This document shows, piece after piece, positions 15,668 through 24,345 of a stretch of DNA of 64,000 nucleotides (positions are counted from its first letter, which is position 1; each line of letters opens with the position of its first letter). The DNA comes from UBA1413 sp964650525 (GTDB lineage Bacteria; Bacteroidota; Bacteroidia; Bacteroidales; Prolixibacteraceae). The notes beneath the pieces were generated by a model. It had not been told where the DNA came from. It searched no databases and worked only from the letters and a program-made list of their open reading frames with translations. The stretch lies in contig CAZYUA010000005.1 in assembly GCA_964650525.1 (NCBI GenBank), positions 62,001 to 126,000 on the forward strand, given 5' to 3'. A program made the position numbers and the translations under genes.

Positions 15668-16435
15668 TCAATCGATAGTAAAGATTTTCCTGGCATTGGC
15701 GGTGGTAATCCGGGCCACCTCCTGTGGTGTACAATGATACAAAAAGGCCAGCTTATCAGCAACATAGGGCAGAAAACTGCTCTCATTCCGCTTTCCCCGG
15801 AAGGGGACAGGGGTCAGCCATGGTGCATCGGTCTCGAGTACCAGATACTCCAAAGGAACCGTTTGCAGCACCCCGGGCAGGGTACTCGATTTATAGGTTA
15901 CCACCCCCCCGATTCCGAGGAAAAAACCGGCATTCATGATTTTTTCCGCTTCTGCGGCAGTTCCTGAAAAACAATGGAATATCCCTGTTAGGGTACCGTC
16001 CTGTTCCTTTTCCAGGATGGCAAACACCTCCGGAAACGAGTCGCGCACATGAATGACGACGGGAAGTTTCAACCTGCGGGCTATCCTGAGATGCTCCCTG
16101 AATACATCCTCCTGCTGAACCAGAAAGGAACGGTCCCAATACAGATCGATTCCCGTCTCACCAACACCGCAGAAAACCACGCGTTCAAACCAGTCATGGA
16201 TTCTGTCGAGTTCCTTCTTGTAATCCGGGGTCACCGACGTAGGATGGAGCCCCATCATGGGGAAACAAACCCCCGGATAGGCACGTACGGTATCCATTAC
16301 CTGGTGTGCCGAGGAAGCATCGATATTTGGCAGCAGGATCTTTCCTACCCCGTTCTCCAAAGCACGTGCGATCACCTGATCCCGGTCATCTGCATAATCG
16401 TCTGTGTAAATATGGGCATGCGTATCGACCAACAT
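15668..16435 (-). CDS. tatD: TatD-family metal-dependent deoxyribonuclease
   Basis: 255 residues, the usual length. TatD hydrolases are TIM-barrel metallo-enzymes with 3'-5' exonuclease activity, linked to DNA repair and quality control in the cytoplasm. Metal-binding motifs: VDTHAHIY at the N-terminus, GVGETGIDLYW near residue 95, PVVIHVRD near 125, FHCFSG near 152 and LETDAPWLTP near 200. The gene ends about 190 bases upstream of ansA on the same strand, and that gap carries the ansA promoter, so the two are probably transcribed separately. Confidence 0.94.
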   Translation of the reverse strand: MLVDTHAHIYTDDYADDRDQVIARALENGVGKILLPNIDASSAHQVMDTVRAYPGVCFPMMGLHPTSVTPDYKKELDRIHDWFERVVFCGVGETGIDLYWDRSFLVQQEDVFREHLRIARRLKLPVVIHVRDSFPEVFAILEKEQDGTLTGIFHCFSGTAAEAEKIMNAGFFLGIGGVVTYKSSTLPGVLQTVPLEYLVLETDAPWLTPVPFRGKRNESSFLPYVADKLAFLYHCTPQEVARITTANARKIFTID

Positions 16436-16577
16436 GAGTGACCGTTGATTTCCGGATTTATAACATCAAAAACAGCCCGGCAAACCCGGGTTCGCATCCT
16501 TTTTCGAATGACCGCCGGAATCCGGTGTGTGGCGGTTCACAACCGGGCAGGACCCGAGGCCGTCTCCATTCCTGATT

Positions 16578-16619
16578 CCGGCAGGTTTGAAGAAGCGGAA
16601 TCATCTTCAAACCTGCCGG
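16578..16619. repeat. Perfect 16-base inverted repeat downstream of gdhA
   Basis: CCGGCAGGTTTGAAGA at 16578-16593 pairs exactly with its complement at 16604-16619 across a 10-base loop. Neither side is followed by a T-run, so a simple intrinsic terminator is doubtful. It could be an mRNA-stabilising 3' hairpin of gdhA or a dispersed palindromic element. Confidence 0.7.
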
Positions 16620-16648
16620 GAAGTAAAAGGAAACAAGTCGGGCATAGA

Positions 16649-17983
16649 TCAAACAATGCCTTGCGCCAGCATAGCCTCGGCGACCTTTACAAATCCGCCG
16701 ATGTTGGCCCCCTTGATATAGTCTACTTTGGAACCTGTCTGACCATATTTCACACAGGTATCGTGAATATCCTGCATGATGACCTGCAACCGCTGGTTCA
16801 CCTCATCGCGTGTCCAGTTCAGTCGCATGCTGTTCTGGGTCATTTCCAGTCCGGAAACAGCCACACCTCCGGCATTGACGGCTTTCCCGGGAGCAAAGTC
16901 AATGTGCGCATTGAGGTACTCTGCGGCTTCAGCGGTGCACCCCATGTTGGAGGCCTCGGCAACCAGGAAACAACCATTTTTCACCAGGGCAACAGCGTCT
17001 TCCAGGTTAAGTTCGTTTTGCGTGGCACAGGGAATGGCGATGTCGGTTTTCACCTCCCAAGGTCTGCGCCCGGCAATGAACTGAACCCCGAATTCCCTGG
17101 CATAGGGCTCCACAATGTCCTGATTACTTGACCGTAATTCCAACAGATAATCAACTTTTTCATCCGATACCCCTTCCGGGTCATAGACGTAACCATCAGG
17201 TCCCGATATGGTAATCACCTTTCCTCCCAGCTCGTTGATTTTCAACACAGCGCCCCAGGCGACATTCCCAAAACCGGAGATGGCAAAAGTATGGCCTGCC
17301 ACCACTTTGCCCAACCTTTTCAACATATGGTTCACAAAGTAAACCGCTCCGAAACCTGTGGCTTCCGGTCTGATCAGGCTGCCTCCCCAACCAATGCCCT
17401 TACCGGTGAAAACACCCGTAAACTCGTTCCTGAGCCGCTTATATTGTCCGAACATATAACCTATCTCGCGGCCGCCAACACCGATATCACCTGCCGGAAC
17501 ATCCGTATCCGGACCTATATGACGGAACAATTCAGACATAAAAGACTGGCAAAAGCGCATGATCTCGCCATCTGACTTTCCTTTTGCGCTGAAGTCAGAA
17601 CCGCCTTTGCCTCCGCCCATGGGCAGGGTAGTGAGACTATTTTTAAACGTTTGTTCAAAACCCAGAAACTTTAAGATACTCAGCGTTACCGTACTGTGAA
17701 ACCGGATACCTCCTTTGTAAGGCCCTATGGCAGAGTTAAATTCTACCCGGTATCCCCGGTTGATCTGTACTTCGCCCCGGTCGTCGACCCAGGGTACCCG
17801 GAAGATGATGACCCGTTCGGGTTCGCACATGCGTTCCAGAATCTTATTTTTCTGATAAACCGGATTTTTACTGTAAAAATCCCATACCGATTCGGCAACC
17901 TCCTGGACAGCCTGATGAAACTCTTTCTCGCCGGGAGTTTTCAGTTTCAGGCGTTCCATGAATTCGATTATTTCAGTTTTCAT
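16649..17983 (-). CDS. gdhA: NADP-specific glutamate dehydrogenase
   Basis: 444 residues, typical of the small hexameric class. Reductively aminates 2-oxoglutarate to glutamate, assimilating ammonia in the cytoplasm. The substrate and catalytic region shows YKGGIRFHSTVTLSILKFLG and LPMGGGKGGSDFSAKGK, with the active-site lysine in GGGKGG. The Rossmann domain has FAISGFGNVAWGAV, and the C-terminal segment has GGVAVSGLEMTQNS. A perfect -7 element TACTTTTG lies at 18017-18010, about 27 bases before the start, without a clear -33 partner. A long hairpin follows the stop. Confidence 0.96.
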   Translation of the reverse strand: MKTEIIEFMERLKLKTPGEKEFHQAVQEVAESVWDFYSKNPVYQKNKILERMCEPERVIIFRVPWVDDRGEVQINRGYRVEFNSAIGPYKGGIRFHSTVTLSILKFLGFEQTFKNSLTTLPMGGGKGGSDFSAKGKSDGEIMRFCQSFMSELFRHIGPDTDVPAGDIGVGGREIGYMFGQYKRLRNEFTGVFTGKGIGWGGSLIRPEATGFGAVYFVNHMLKRLGKVVAGHTFAISGFGNVAWGAVLKINELGGKVITISGPDGYVYDPEGVSDEKVDYLLELRSSNQDIVEPYAREFGVQFIAGRRPWEVKTDIAIPCATQNELNLEDAVALVKNGCFLVAEASNMGCTAEAAEYLNAHIDFAPGKAVNAGGVAVSGLEMTQNSMRLNWTRDEVNQRLQVIMQDIHDTCVKYGQTGSKVDYIKGANIGGFVKVAEAMLAQGIV

Positions 17984-18187
17984 ACCTGTAGATTAAATAA
18001 ATTACCACACAAAAGTACATCAGATATTTGGAATAGCATGGCAGTCATCCTGAATTTGCAGTTTTGTAAACTTTTGAATAACTGTAATTTGTATTTTTCC
18101 ATTAGATGTTAGATAACACTTTCTGACAAACATCAGGATTTCGGAAGTTGGCATGGGCAAGAATTTTGCCTGGTCATGCCGAAAAAT

Positions 18188-18225
18188 GATGAAAGCCCTT
18201 TTCCTGTCGGAAAAGGGCTTTCATC
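18188..18225 (-). terminator. Rho-independent terminator of groL
   Basis: A perfect 17-base stem (GATGAAAGCCCTTTTCC and its complement) with a 4-base loop. On the minus strand it is followed by ATTTTTC, 25 bases after the groL stop. Confidence 0.85.
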
Positions 18226-18249
18226 AATGGGTTCCTGATGGATGGGTTA

Positions 18250-19884
18250 TCACATCATACCTCCCATGCCACCTCCCATTCCCGGGTTAGGCATGGCTGG
18301 TTTATCTTCTTTGATTTCAGTAATAACGGCTTCGGTGGTCAGCATCATTCCTGCAATGGAAGCAGCATTTTCCAGGGCGATGCGGGTGACCTTGGCAGGA
18401 TCGATAACGCCACCTTCATAAAGGTTTTGGTATTCTCCCAACCGCACGTTATAGCCGAAATCGTTTTTGCCTTCGCGGACTTTCTGGACAACCACGGCCC
18501 CCTCTTTTCCGGCGTTGGCAACAATCTGCCGGAGAGGTTCCTCTATAGCGCGCTTGATGATATCAATGCCGGTTTGTTCGTCGTCGTTCTCCGTTTTGAT
18601 TCCTTCAAGAGAGTCGATGGCACGCAGGTAAGCCACACCCCCACCCGGAACGATTCCTTCTTCGACCGCTGCTCTGGTGGCGCTCAGTGCATCGTGGACA
18701 CGCGCTTTCTTTTCCTTCATTTCCATTTCAGAAGCAGCACCCACATAGATGACTGCCACGCCCCCCGCCAGTTTGGCCAGACGTTCCTGAAGTTTTTCCC
18801 GGTCATAATCCGAAGTGGTCAGTTCGATCTGCTTTTTGATCATTCCCACGCGGGCAGAGATCATTTTGGAATCCCCACGACCATCTACGATGGTGGTATT
18901 CTCTTTGTCGATGCTGACTTTTTCGGCTCTGCCCAGCATGTCAAGGGTAGTCTGTTCCAGTTTCATGCCTTTTTCCTCGGTAATCACATTTCCTCCGGTG
19001 AGAACAGCGATATCTTCAAGCATCTCTTTGCGTCTGTCGCCGAAGCCGGGAGCCTTGACGGCAGCGACCTTGAGAGCTCCGCGCAAACGGTTGACTACCA
19101 GTGTGGCCAGTGCCTCACCGTCAACATCTTCAGCAATGATCAGCAAAGGACGCCCGCTCTGAGCACTCTGCTCCAGAACCGGAAGCAGATCCTTCATACT
19201 GCTGATCTTTTTATCATGGATCAAAATATAGGGATTTTCCAGTTCTGCTGCCATTTTTTCAGCGTCGGTGACAAAATACGGGGAAATATATCCGCGGTCA
19301 AACTGCATACCTTCCACCACATCCACATACGTTTCGGTGCCTTTTGATTCCTCGATGGTGATAACCCCTTCCTTGTGAACCTTTTTCATGGCATCGGCAA
19401 TCAGTTTTCCGATGGTTTCATCGTTATTGGCAGAAACCTTCGCTACCGATTCTATTTTGGCATAGTCGTCCCCCACATTCTGGGCCTGGTTTTTCAAGCT
19501 TTCAACCACTTTCAGCACCGCTTTGTCAATCCCGCGTTTCAGGTCCATCGGGTTAGCTCCGGCAGCCACATTTTTTAATCCCACGGAAATAATAGACTGT
19601 GCCAGGACCGTTGCTGTCGTTGTGCCATCCCCGGCATCATCACCGGTTTTGGAAGCCACTTCCTTAACCATTTGTGCACCCACGTTCTCATACGGATCGT
19701 TAAGTTCTATTTCTTTAGCGACTGTAACCCCGTCCTTGGTAATCATGGGAGCGCCGAATTTCTTTTCAATGACCACATTACGGCCTTTCGGACCCAGCGT
19801 GACTTTCACCGTATCGGCAAGCCGGTCCACCCCTTTCTTCAACAAATCCCTCGCTTCAATGTTGTTTTTAATCTCTTTTGCCAT
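18250..19884 (-). CDS. groL: 60 kDa chaperonin GroEL
   Basis: 544 residues. Forms the double-ring ATP-driven folding chamber with GroES in the cytoplasm. Hallmarks: KVTLGPKGRNVVIEKKFGAP near residue 25, DGTTTATVLAQSI near 85 (ATP site), RAAVEEGIVPGGGVAYLRA near 405, and a Gly-Met tail (GMGGGMGGMM). Length and motifs are normal. It lies 36 bases after groS on the same strand and ends at a strong terminator. Confidence 0.98.
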   Translation of the reverse strand: MAKEIKNNIEARDLLKKGVDRLADTVKVTLGPKGRNVVIEKKFGAPMITKDGVTVAKEIELNDPYENVGAQMVKEVASKTGDDAGDGTTTATVLAQSIISVGLKNVAAGANPMDLKRGIDKAVLKVVESLKNQAQNVGDDYAKIESVAKVSANNDETIGKLIADAMKKVHKEGVITIEESKGTETYVDVVEGMQFDRGYISPYFVTDAEKMAAELENPYILIHDKKISSMKDLLPVLEQSAQSGRPLLIIAEDVDGEALATLVVNRLRGALKVAAVKAPGFGDRRKEMLEDIAVLTGGNVITEEKGMKLEQTTLDMLGRAEKVSIDKENTTIVDGRGDSKMISARVGMIKKQIELTTSDYDREKLQERLAKLAGGVAVIYVGAASEMEMKEKKARVHDALSATRAAVEEGIVPGGGVAYLRAIDSLEGIKTENDDEQTGIDIIKRAIEEPLRQIVANAGKEGAVVVQKVREGKNDFGYNVRLGEYQNLYEGGVIDPAKVTRIALENAASIAGMMLTTEAVITEIKEDKPAMPNPGMGGGMGGMM

Positions 19885-19920
19885 TGTATTTCAATTTTTA
19901 AAGTGTTTACATAATAAACC

Positions 19921-20199
19921 TTACTGTATATACAAGACGTCGCTCTGTGACATCAGCAGGTAATCTACCCCGTCGATGGTCAGGGTGGTGCCGGAATACT
20001 TACCGTAAAATACGGTGTCGCCCACCTTCAGTTCCATGGGTTCATCCTTCTTGGGGCCGCCAATCAGCACAACAGTGCCCACCTGCGGTTTTTCTTTTGC
20101 TGAATCGGGAATGATGATGCCGCTTGCTGTTTTAGTCTCGGCTTCCTGGGGAATTACCAAAATTTTACCCGCAAGTACTCTGCCTTTTAATTCTGCCAT
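19921..20199 (-). CDS. groS: 10 kDa co-chaperonin GroES
   Basis: 92 residues. Caps the GroEL ring. The mobile-loop region (EAETKTASGIIIPDSAKEKP) and the C-terminal GVDYLLMSQSDVLYI are typical. It is first in the groS-groL pair. The 420-base region upstream has no CIRCE element, but it holds dyad-symmetric sequences and a sigma-54-like -24 element, listed separately. Confidence 0.97.
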   Translation of the reverse strand: MAELKGRVLAGKILVIPQEAETKTASGIIIPDSAKEKPQVGTVVLIGGPKKDEPMELKVGDTVFYGKYSGTTLTIDGVDYLLMSQSDVLYIQ

Positions 20200-20620
20200 T
20201 TTGATTTCTTTTTATAGTTAGACATTCGTTTTTTTTGACATTCCCGGATAAACACATTGTGTGCCAACCTTTCTGAAGTCCAAACTTCCCTCTTTTCCTT
20301 GCCATTTTTTCAGACTGAGAATTCAAAAAATGATATTTACGGTTTTAAAACCTTGAATTACAAACAGATACTGTTTGTGTCACTTAACCTGCCAATGTGA
20401 CATAAACGGACAAGTCTGAAGTTTTCTCCTGTAATAAAGCATGACTACAGGGATACCGGCCAGTCTGACCGGGGCAAAGGAACGGCAACAAGGAAGAAAA
20501 GAAATCAGAAGACCACAAAACCCACAAATTCAGGGCATATCCTCAAACCCGGGACCAAACCCGTACCAGTCAGCCACTTTCTTACCTGACCGGAAAGAGA
20601 ATAAGATTATTTAATCCTGT
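20200..20620. other. Long regulatory-type intergenic region upstream of groS
   Basis: 421 bases without a gene between secG and groS, both on the minus strand. It contains an operator-like dyad (20360-20378), an adjoining TGTCAC...GTGACA repeat (20378-20402), the palindrome GGTTTTAAAACC (20341-20352), an imperfect palindrome CCGGCCAG/CTGACCGG (20456-20472) and a TTGGCAC box (20267-20261, minus). No standard CIRCE or perfect TAnnTTTG element was found. Confidence 0.55.
20360..20402. promoter_or_regulatory. Two overlapping inverted repeats, possible operator for groESL
   Basis: ACAAACAG-ATA-CTGTTTGT at 20360-20378 is a perfect 8-base dyad. TGTCAC at 20378-20383 and GTGACA at 20397-20402 form a second, 6-base dyad sharing its first base. 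They lie 160-200 bases upstream of groS. Dyads of this kind are typical repressor or activator sites; the binding protein is unknown. Confidence 0.4.
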
Positions 20621-20950
20621 TTACAAGGAGTCTTCGGGAGCCGTGGTTGGAAAAACCGGAACCTGATTGGGATCAGCAATGTTCTGGATTTGCTCCTGAA
20701 CCATGGAACGGTCGCTGCCTTGTTCCCCCCGGGGAATAAAGGCAGACCCCATGATAGCCAGAATCAACAACCCACCGGCAAGTGCCCAGGTGGTCTTTTC
20801 CAGAAAATCGGCAGTCTTTCTGACCCCACTTACCTGGGTGGATGCCTGAAAATTACTTGCCAGTCCACCCCCTTTGGAGTTCTGCACCAGTACGATCAAT
20901 ACCAGTAAAATGCAGACAATAAATATCAAAACCGTAATCAGAGTATACAT
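20621..20950 (-). CDS. secG: Preprotein translocase subunit SecG
   Basis: 109 residues. SecG is the small inner-membrane subunit of SecYEG and assists protein export. Two hydrophobic helices at about residues 3-22 and 54-72 flank the conserved loop VLVQNSKGGGLASNFQ, followed by GVRKTADFLEKTTW. The acidic, Pro-rich C-terminal tail is common in Bacteroidota. It is the last gene of a four-gene operon, 11 bases after the TPR-like gene. Confidence 0.94.
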   Translation of the reverse strand: MYTLITVLIFIVCILLVLIVLVQNSKGGGLASNFQASTQVSGVRKTADFLEKTTWALAGGLLILAIMGSAFIPRGEQGSDRSMVQEQIQNIADPNQVPVFPTTAPEDSL

Positions 20951-20961
20951 TATCCCAAATA

Positions 20962-21564
20962 TTATAAATTCATCCTGTTCCTGACTTCTTTCATGCGGGC
21001 TGCAAAGTAAATACTTTTATCCGGAAATTTCAAACACAAATATTCGTAAGCCCGGATTGCTTTTTCAAAATTACCCTGCGACACCAGGATAGAGGCCAGG
21101 GTTTCGGTGATCATCTCTTCCGATTCGGTCAGGGCCTTTTCTTCAAGACCCAGGTTGACAGCCGCCGTTTCGCCGGCTGAGGCTGGTTTCAGGGTAGTCC
21201 CGCTCGAAAGAAAATCCTCAATCCGCTTCAGCTGCTCTCCCTGTCGGGAATCATCCCCGCCGGAAGGCAGACTTTCCGTATATTCCCGGAGTGAAGGGTT
21301 GTCAAGAAACTTGTCGGTGGCCGGGTCATTTTCGAGCCTCATAAGAAACCGCTTCAATTCCTTACGGTCGGTAATCCGGAAGGCATTTTCTTCCAGACAT
21401 GCATCAAATCCGGGATGGCCAAGCACTTTCAGGTTTTTAAGGTAAAGAAACCAGCCTGGCTGGAACCAGGGATACTTCCCCGTAAGTTGGGCCAATTCCT
21501 CCAGTGTAGAGTCATTCAGCAAAGAAGGAGTTTTCAGATACCGGAGAATTTCAGAAACACTCAT
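20962..21564 (-). CDS. Conserved TPR-like protein of the lptE-secG operon
   Basis: 200 residues, no signal peptide or transmembrane segment. The C-terminal about 50 residues read as a tetratricopeptide-type helix pair (TETLASILVSQGNFEKAIRAYEYLCLKFPDKSIYFAARM), suggesting a protein-protein interaction module. The N-terminal half has LEELAQLTGKYPWFQPGWFL, which I recognise only as a Bacteroidota-conserved helical pattern. Function unknown. Its ATG directly abuts the lptE stop, and secG follows 11 bases later, so it is firmly part of this envelope-related operon. Confidence 0.82.
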   Translation of the reverse strand: MSVSEILRYLKTPSLLNDSTLEELAQLTGKYPWFQPGWFLYLKNLKVLGHPGFDACLEENAFRITDRKELKRFLMRLENDPATDKFLDNPSLREYTESLPSGGDDSRQGEQLKRIEDFLSSGTTLKPASAGETAAVNLGLEEKALTESEEMITETLASILVSQGNFEKAIRAYEYLCLKFPDKSIYFAARMKEVRNRMNL

Positions 21565-22089
21565 CTACCAATTGGCTATGGTTGCATTAAAAATATCATC
21601 CATCAGTTTGTCCAGAATATCCGGAACAATAGTACTTTCCACGTCATTAAGGCTCAGCGAACTGGAAAAATCCTCAAAGGCTGAAAAAGAGCGGTCAAAA
21701 TCCTGTTCGTGATTCCGGTTGTTGGTATATTTCAACCGTATCGTAACGGTAAGCCTGTTTTGAGCTGCCAGATCCTCTTTCTGAATCGCCATAGGCCTGA
21801 CTTCGTAACCGGTAATCTGGCCTTCAAAGAGCAGATCACCATTTTCAATTTCCTCTTTCAGTGAAGTCTGCTTGCGAAGCTTCTCCTTCAGTTTTTCAGT
21901 AAAATCGGTACTCAGGGTAGGATTGACCAACCGGGCCCTGTTGGGGAAATAATCGACAGAAAATGTCTTTACATCAGCCGAAATATTGGCTCCCGTGAAA
22001 CTGTATGACATCTTGCAGGATGTACCGGTACCGCCTGTGACGGCCATAAGAACCCCCAATAAAAGGAAGTGACGGATTGACCGTTTCAT
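21565..22089 (-). CDS. LptE-like LPS-assembly lipoprotein
   Basis: 174 residues. LptE plugs the LptD outer-membrane translocon that places lipopolysaccharide on the cell surface. The signal peptide ends in a lipobox-like GTGTSC near residue 25, followed by KMSYSFTGANISADVKTFSV and the FPNRARLVNPTLSTDFTEKL segment characteristic of Bacteroidota LptE-like proteins. The remainder is a small alpha/beta domain. It starts 3 bases after the sigma-54 activator stop. The assignment rests on this pattern and the operon, since LptE sequences diverge strongly between phyla. Confidence 0.85.
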   Translation of the reverse strand: MKRSIRHFLLLGVLMAVTGGTGTSCKMSYSFTGANISADVKTFSVDYFPNRARLVNPTLSTDFTEKLKEKLRKQTSLKEEIENGDLLFEGQITGYEVRPMAIQKEDLAAQNRLTVTIRLKYTNNRNHEQDFDRSFSAFEDFSSSLSLNDVESTIVPDILDKLMDDIFNATIANW

Positions 22090-22092
22090 GAG

Positions 22093-23322
22093 TTACTCGT
22101 TGATTTGATATTCCTTGATTTTCCGGTACAGGGTTCTTTCAGAGATACCCAATTCCTGTGCCGCAAATTTTCTTTTCCCCCCGTGTTTCTCAAGCGCTTT
22201 TCTGATCAGTTCGATTTCTTTTTCTTCCAACGACAGCGATTCCTCCACATACTCTTCCGTATCAAGGATGTCCTCTTTTTCGAAGGGAGCAGACTGAAAG
22301 GGTCTGGAGATGTTTTTTCCTGGAATAACTTCCGCTTCGGGATGGACCAATTTCCGGATAATCTGGGCATGATCTTCCGACAAAGCTCCGCCATCCCTTT
22401 CGTGCAGAATATCCAGGACCAGTTTTTTCAGGTCGTTCATATCCTTTTTCATATCAAACAAAACCTGATACAGGATTTCCCGTTCACTGGAAAAGAATTT
22501 CTCCTGGGGACTGCCCATCAAAACCGGAAGATTGCTCCTCGCTGGTTCCGGCAAATAATTCTGTAATACGGAGGCTGAAATATCTCTTTTTTGCTCGATG
22601 ATGGAGATCTGTTCCGTAATATTTTTCAATTGCCTGACATTTCCCGGCCAATGGTAATGTAACAGAACCGCTTTGGCATCCTCTTCCAGCCGAATGGAAG
22701 GCATCCGGTATTTTTCGGCAAAATCGGATGCAAACTTTCTGAATAACAACAATATATCGTCAGAACGGTTTCTCAAAGGCTGGATAATGATGGGAACGGT
22801 ATTTAGCCGGTAATACAAATCCTCCCGGAATTTGCCGGCGTCTATGGCAGAGGATAACACCATATTGGTGGCAGCAATAACCCTGACATTGGTTTTCAGG
22901 ACCTTTGAGGAGCCCACTTTGATAAACTCACCGCTCTCCAGAACTCTCAGCAGTCTGACCTGGGTAGATAAAGGCAACTCGCCGATTTCATCCAGGAAAA
23001 TAGTCCCTCCGTCGGCTTCCTCGAAATAGCCTTTCCTGTCGGATAAGGCACCGGTAAAAGAGCCCTTTTCATGCCCAAAGAGTTCCGAATCGATGGTTCC
23101 TTCCGGAATCGCCCCGCAGTTTACAGCAATATACCTTCCGTGTTTCCTGGTGGAATGATGATGGATAATCTGCGGGAAGATCTCCTTTCCGGTTCCGCTC
23201 TCCCCGGTAATCAATACCGAAAGGTCGGTAGGTGCCACCTGTACCGCCACTTCTATGGCCCTGCTCAGGTCCGGTGAGTTGCCGATAATCCCGAAACGCT
23301 GTTTGATCCCCTGAACGTCCAT
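22093..23322 (-). CDS. Sigma-54-dependent transcriptional activator without a receiver domain
   Basis: 409 residues from the ATG at 23322. Enhancer-binding protein that uses ATP to open sigma-54 RNA polymerase complexes. The AAA+ domain begins almost at the N-terminus: Walker A ITGESGTGKE at about residue 40, the sigma-54 contact loop GSFTGA at about 90 (consensus GAFTGA), and Walker B GGTIFLDEIGEL. A linker of about 90 residues precedes a C-terminal Fis-type HTH (RKFAAQELGISERTLYRKI). There is no receiver, GAF or PAS domain, so activity may be set by level or a partner. An in-frame ATG at 23346 would add 8 residues with no similarity. First gene of the operon with lptE and secG. Confidence 0.92.
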   Translation of the reverse strand: MDVQGIKQRFGIIGNSPDLSRAIEVAVQVAPTDLSVLITGESGTGKEIFPQIIHHHSTRKHGRYIAVNCGAIPEGTIDSELFGHEKGSFTGALSDRKGYFEEADGGTIFLDEIGELPLSTQVRLLRVLESGEFIKVGSSKVLKTNVRVIAATNMVLSSAIDAGKFREDLYYRLNTVPIIIQPLRNRSDDILLLFRKFASDFAEKYRMPSIRLEEDAKAVLLHYHWPGNVRQLKNITEQISIIEQKRDISASVLQNYLPEPARSNLPVLMGSPQEKFFSSEREILYQVLFDMKKDMNDLKKLVLDILHERDGGALSEDHAQIIRKLVHPEAEVIPGKNISRPFQSAPFEKEDILDTEEYVEESLSLEEKEIELIRKALEKHGGKRKFAAQELGISERTLYRKIKEYQINE

Positions 23323-23399
23323 GTGTCTGTTTCTGAAAGTGTGCAAATTTACATTTTTTTGGCCTTCTTAAATCTATAGAAAAGGAATTAACTGTATTT

Positions 23400-23510
23400 T
23401 GGCCCTTACGTATGAAACGAGCATCCCGACTGAGGCGGGACAAAAGGCCTCGTAAATTCAACCCCCGCCGGTAGGCATGGCAGACGGGCAGTAGGCAGGC
23501 GAGCTCCACA
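23400..23510. repeat. G+C-rich repeat-like patch upstream of kdsB
   Basis: The sequence around CCCGCCGGTAGGCATGGCA, with GACGGGCAG and GGCAGGCG following, and CCCGACTGAGGCGGGA before it, is much more G+C-rich than its A+T-rich flanks. It looks like a dispersed palindromic repeat unit. Only one copy is in the window, so the repeat status is inferred. Confidence 0.35.
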
Positions 23511-23582
23511 GGTATGAAAAGCAGAATAAATCGTTAAGCAGTATATAATTGAATATCATAATATTAACTTAAATATTTACGG

Positions 23583-24335
23583 GTGAAATTTCTGGGAATT
23601 ATTCCGGCCCGGTTTCAGTCCACACGATTCCCGGGCAAACCGCTTGCTCTGATTTTGGGGAAACCCATGATCCTGTGGGTTGTTGAACGGGCTTCCGAAG
23701 TACTGGATGAAGTTTGGGTAGCCACAGACCATCCCGGGATTGCACAGGTGGTTGAAAATTCAGGGGGCAAAGTCGTTCTGACTTCCGCAGACCATCAAAG
23801 CGGCACAGACCGGTGTGCTGAAGCCGCCTCCCTCCTGGAAGACAAACTTGATTTTGATGTTGTCGTGAACATCCAGGGAGATGAACCCTTCATCAAACCC
23901 TCGCAGATTACCACCCTTACCGGATGCTTCACACCTGAAGTGAAAATTGCAACGCTGGCCAGGAAAATCGACAGCTTTTCTGAACTGGAAAACCCGAACA
24001 AACCCAAAGTGGTCATCAGCAAGGAGGGTTATGCCCTCTATTTCAGCCGATCGGTTGTTCCCTATATCCGGGGAGCTGCTACCCATGAATGGTTAAGTCG
24101 TCACCCATTCCTCGCACATGTCGGAATTTACGCCTTCCGCAAGGAGGTACTCCAGGAAATCACCCGCTTGCCGGTGGGAACCCTGGAATCGGCAGAATCG
24201 CTCGAGCAACTCCGGTGGCTCGAAAATGGGTACTCCATCCGGGTCGTTGAAACGGAACATTCTGGATTTGGAATCGATACCCCTGAAGATCTGGCTCAGG
24301 CTGTAGAATTTTTAAAAAAAACAGCAGATAAATAA
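23583..24335 (+). CDS. kdsB: 3-Deoxy-manno-octulosonate cytidylyltransferase
   Basis: 250 residues with a GTG start at 23583. Activates Kdo as CMP-Kdo for lipid A inner-core synthesis in the cytoplasm. Motifs: IIPARFQSTRFPGKPLALI at the N-terminus (nucleotide-binding), VVNIQGDEPFIKPSQI near residue 97, YFSRSVVPYIRG near 155, and the C-terminal GIDTPEDLAQAVEFL. Length is normal. No ATG candidate exists before the conserved N-terminal motif, so GTG is well supported. Its position near lptE (divergent) groups two LPS genes. Confidence 0.95.
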   Translation: MKFLGIIPARFQSTRFPGKPLALILGKPMILWVVERASEVLDEVWVATDHPGIAQVVENSGGKVVLTSADHQSGTDRCAEAASLLEDKLDFDVVVNIQGDEPFIKPSQITTLTGCFTPEVKIATLARKIDSFSELENPNKPKVVISKEGYALYFSRSVVPYIRGAATHEWLSRHPFLAHVGIYAFRKEVLQEITRLPVGTLESAESLEQLRWLENGYSIRVVETEHSGFGIDTPEDLAQAVEFLKKTADK

Positions 24336-24345
24336 TAAATGGTAT

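Noticed and set aside
18238..19347. Long plus-strand open frame (369 codons) opposite groL
   Set aside because: It is the antisense of a highly conserved gene. The translation is rich in His, Phe and Ser with no family pattern, and there is no promoter or ribosome binding site.
20200..20620. CIRCE operator upstream of groS
   Set aside because: No TTAGCACTC-N9-GAGTGCTAA or close variant is present on either strand.
23400..23510. CRISPR array
   Set aside because: There are no regularly spaced direct repeats; only one G+C-rich patch with partial palindromes. No cas gene is present.
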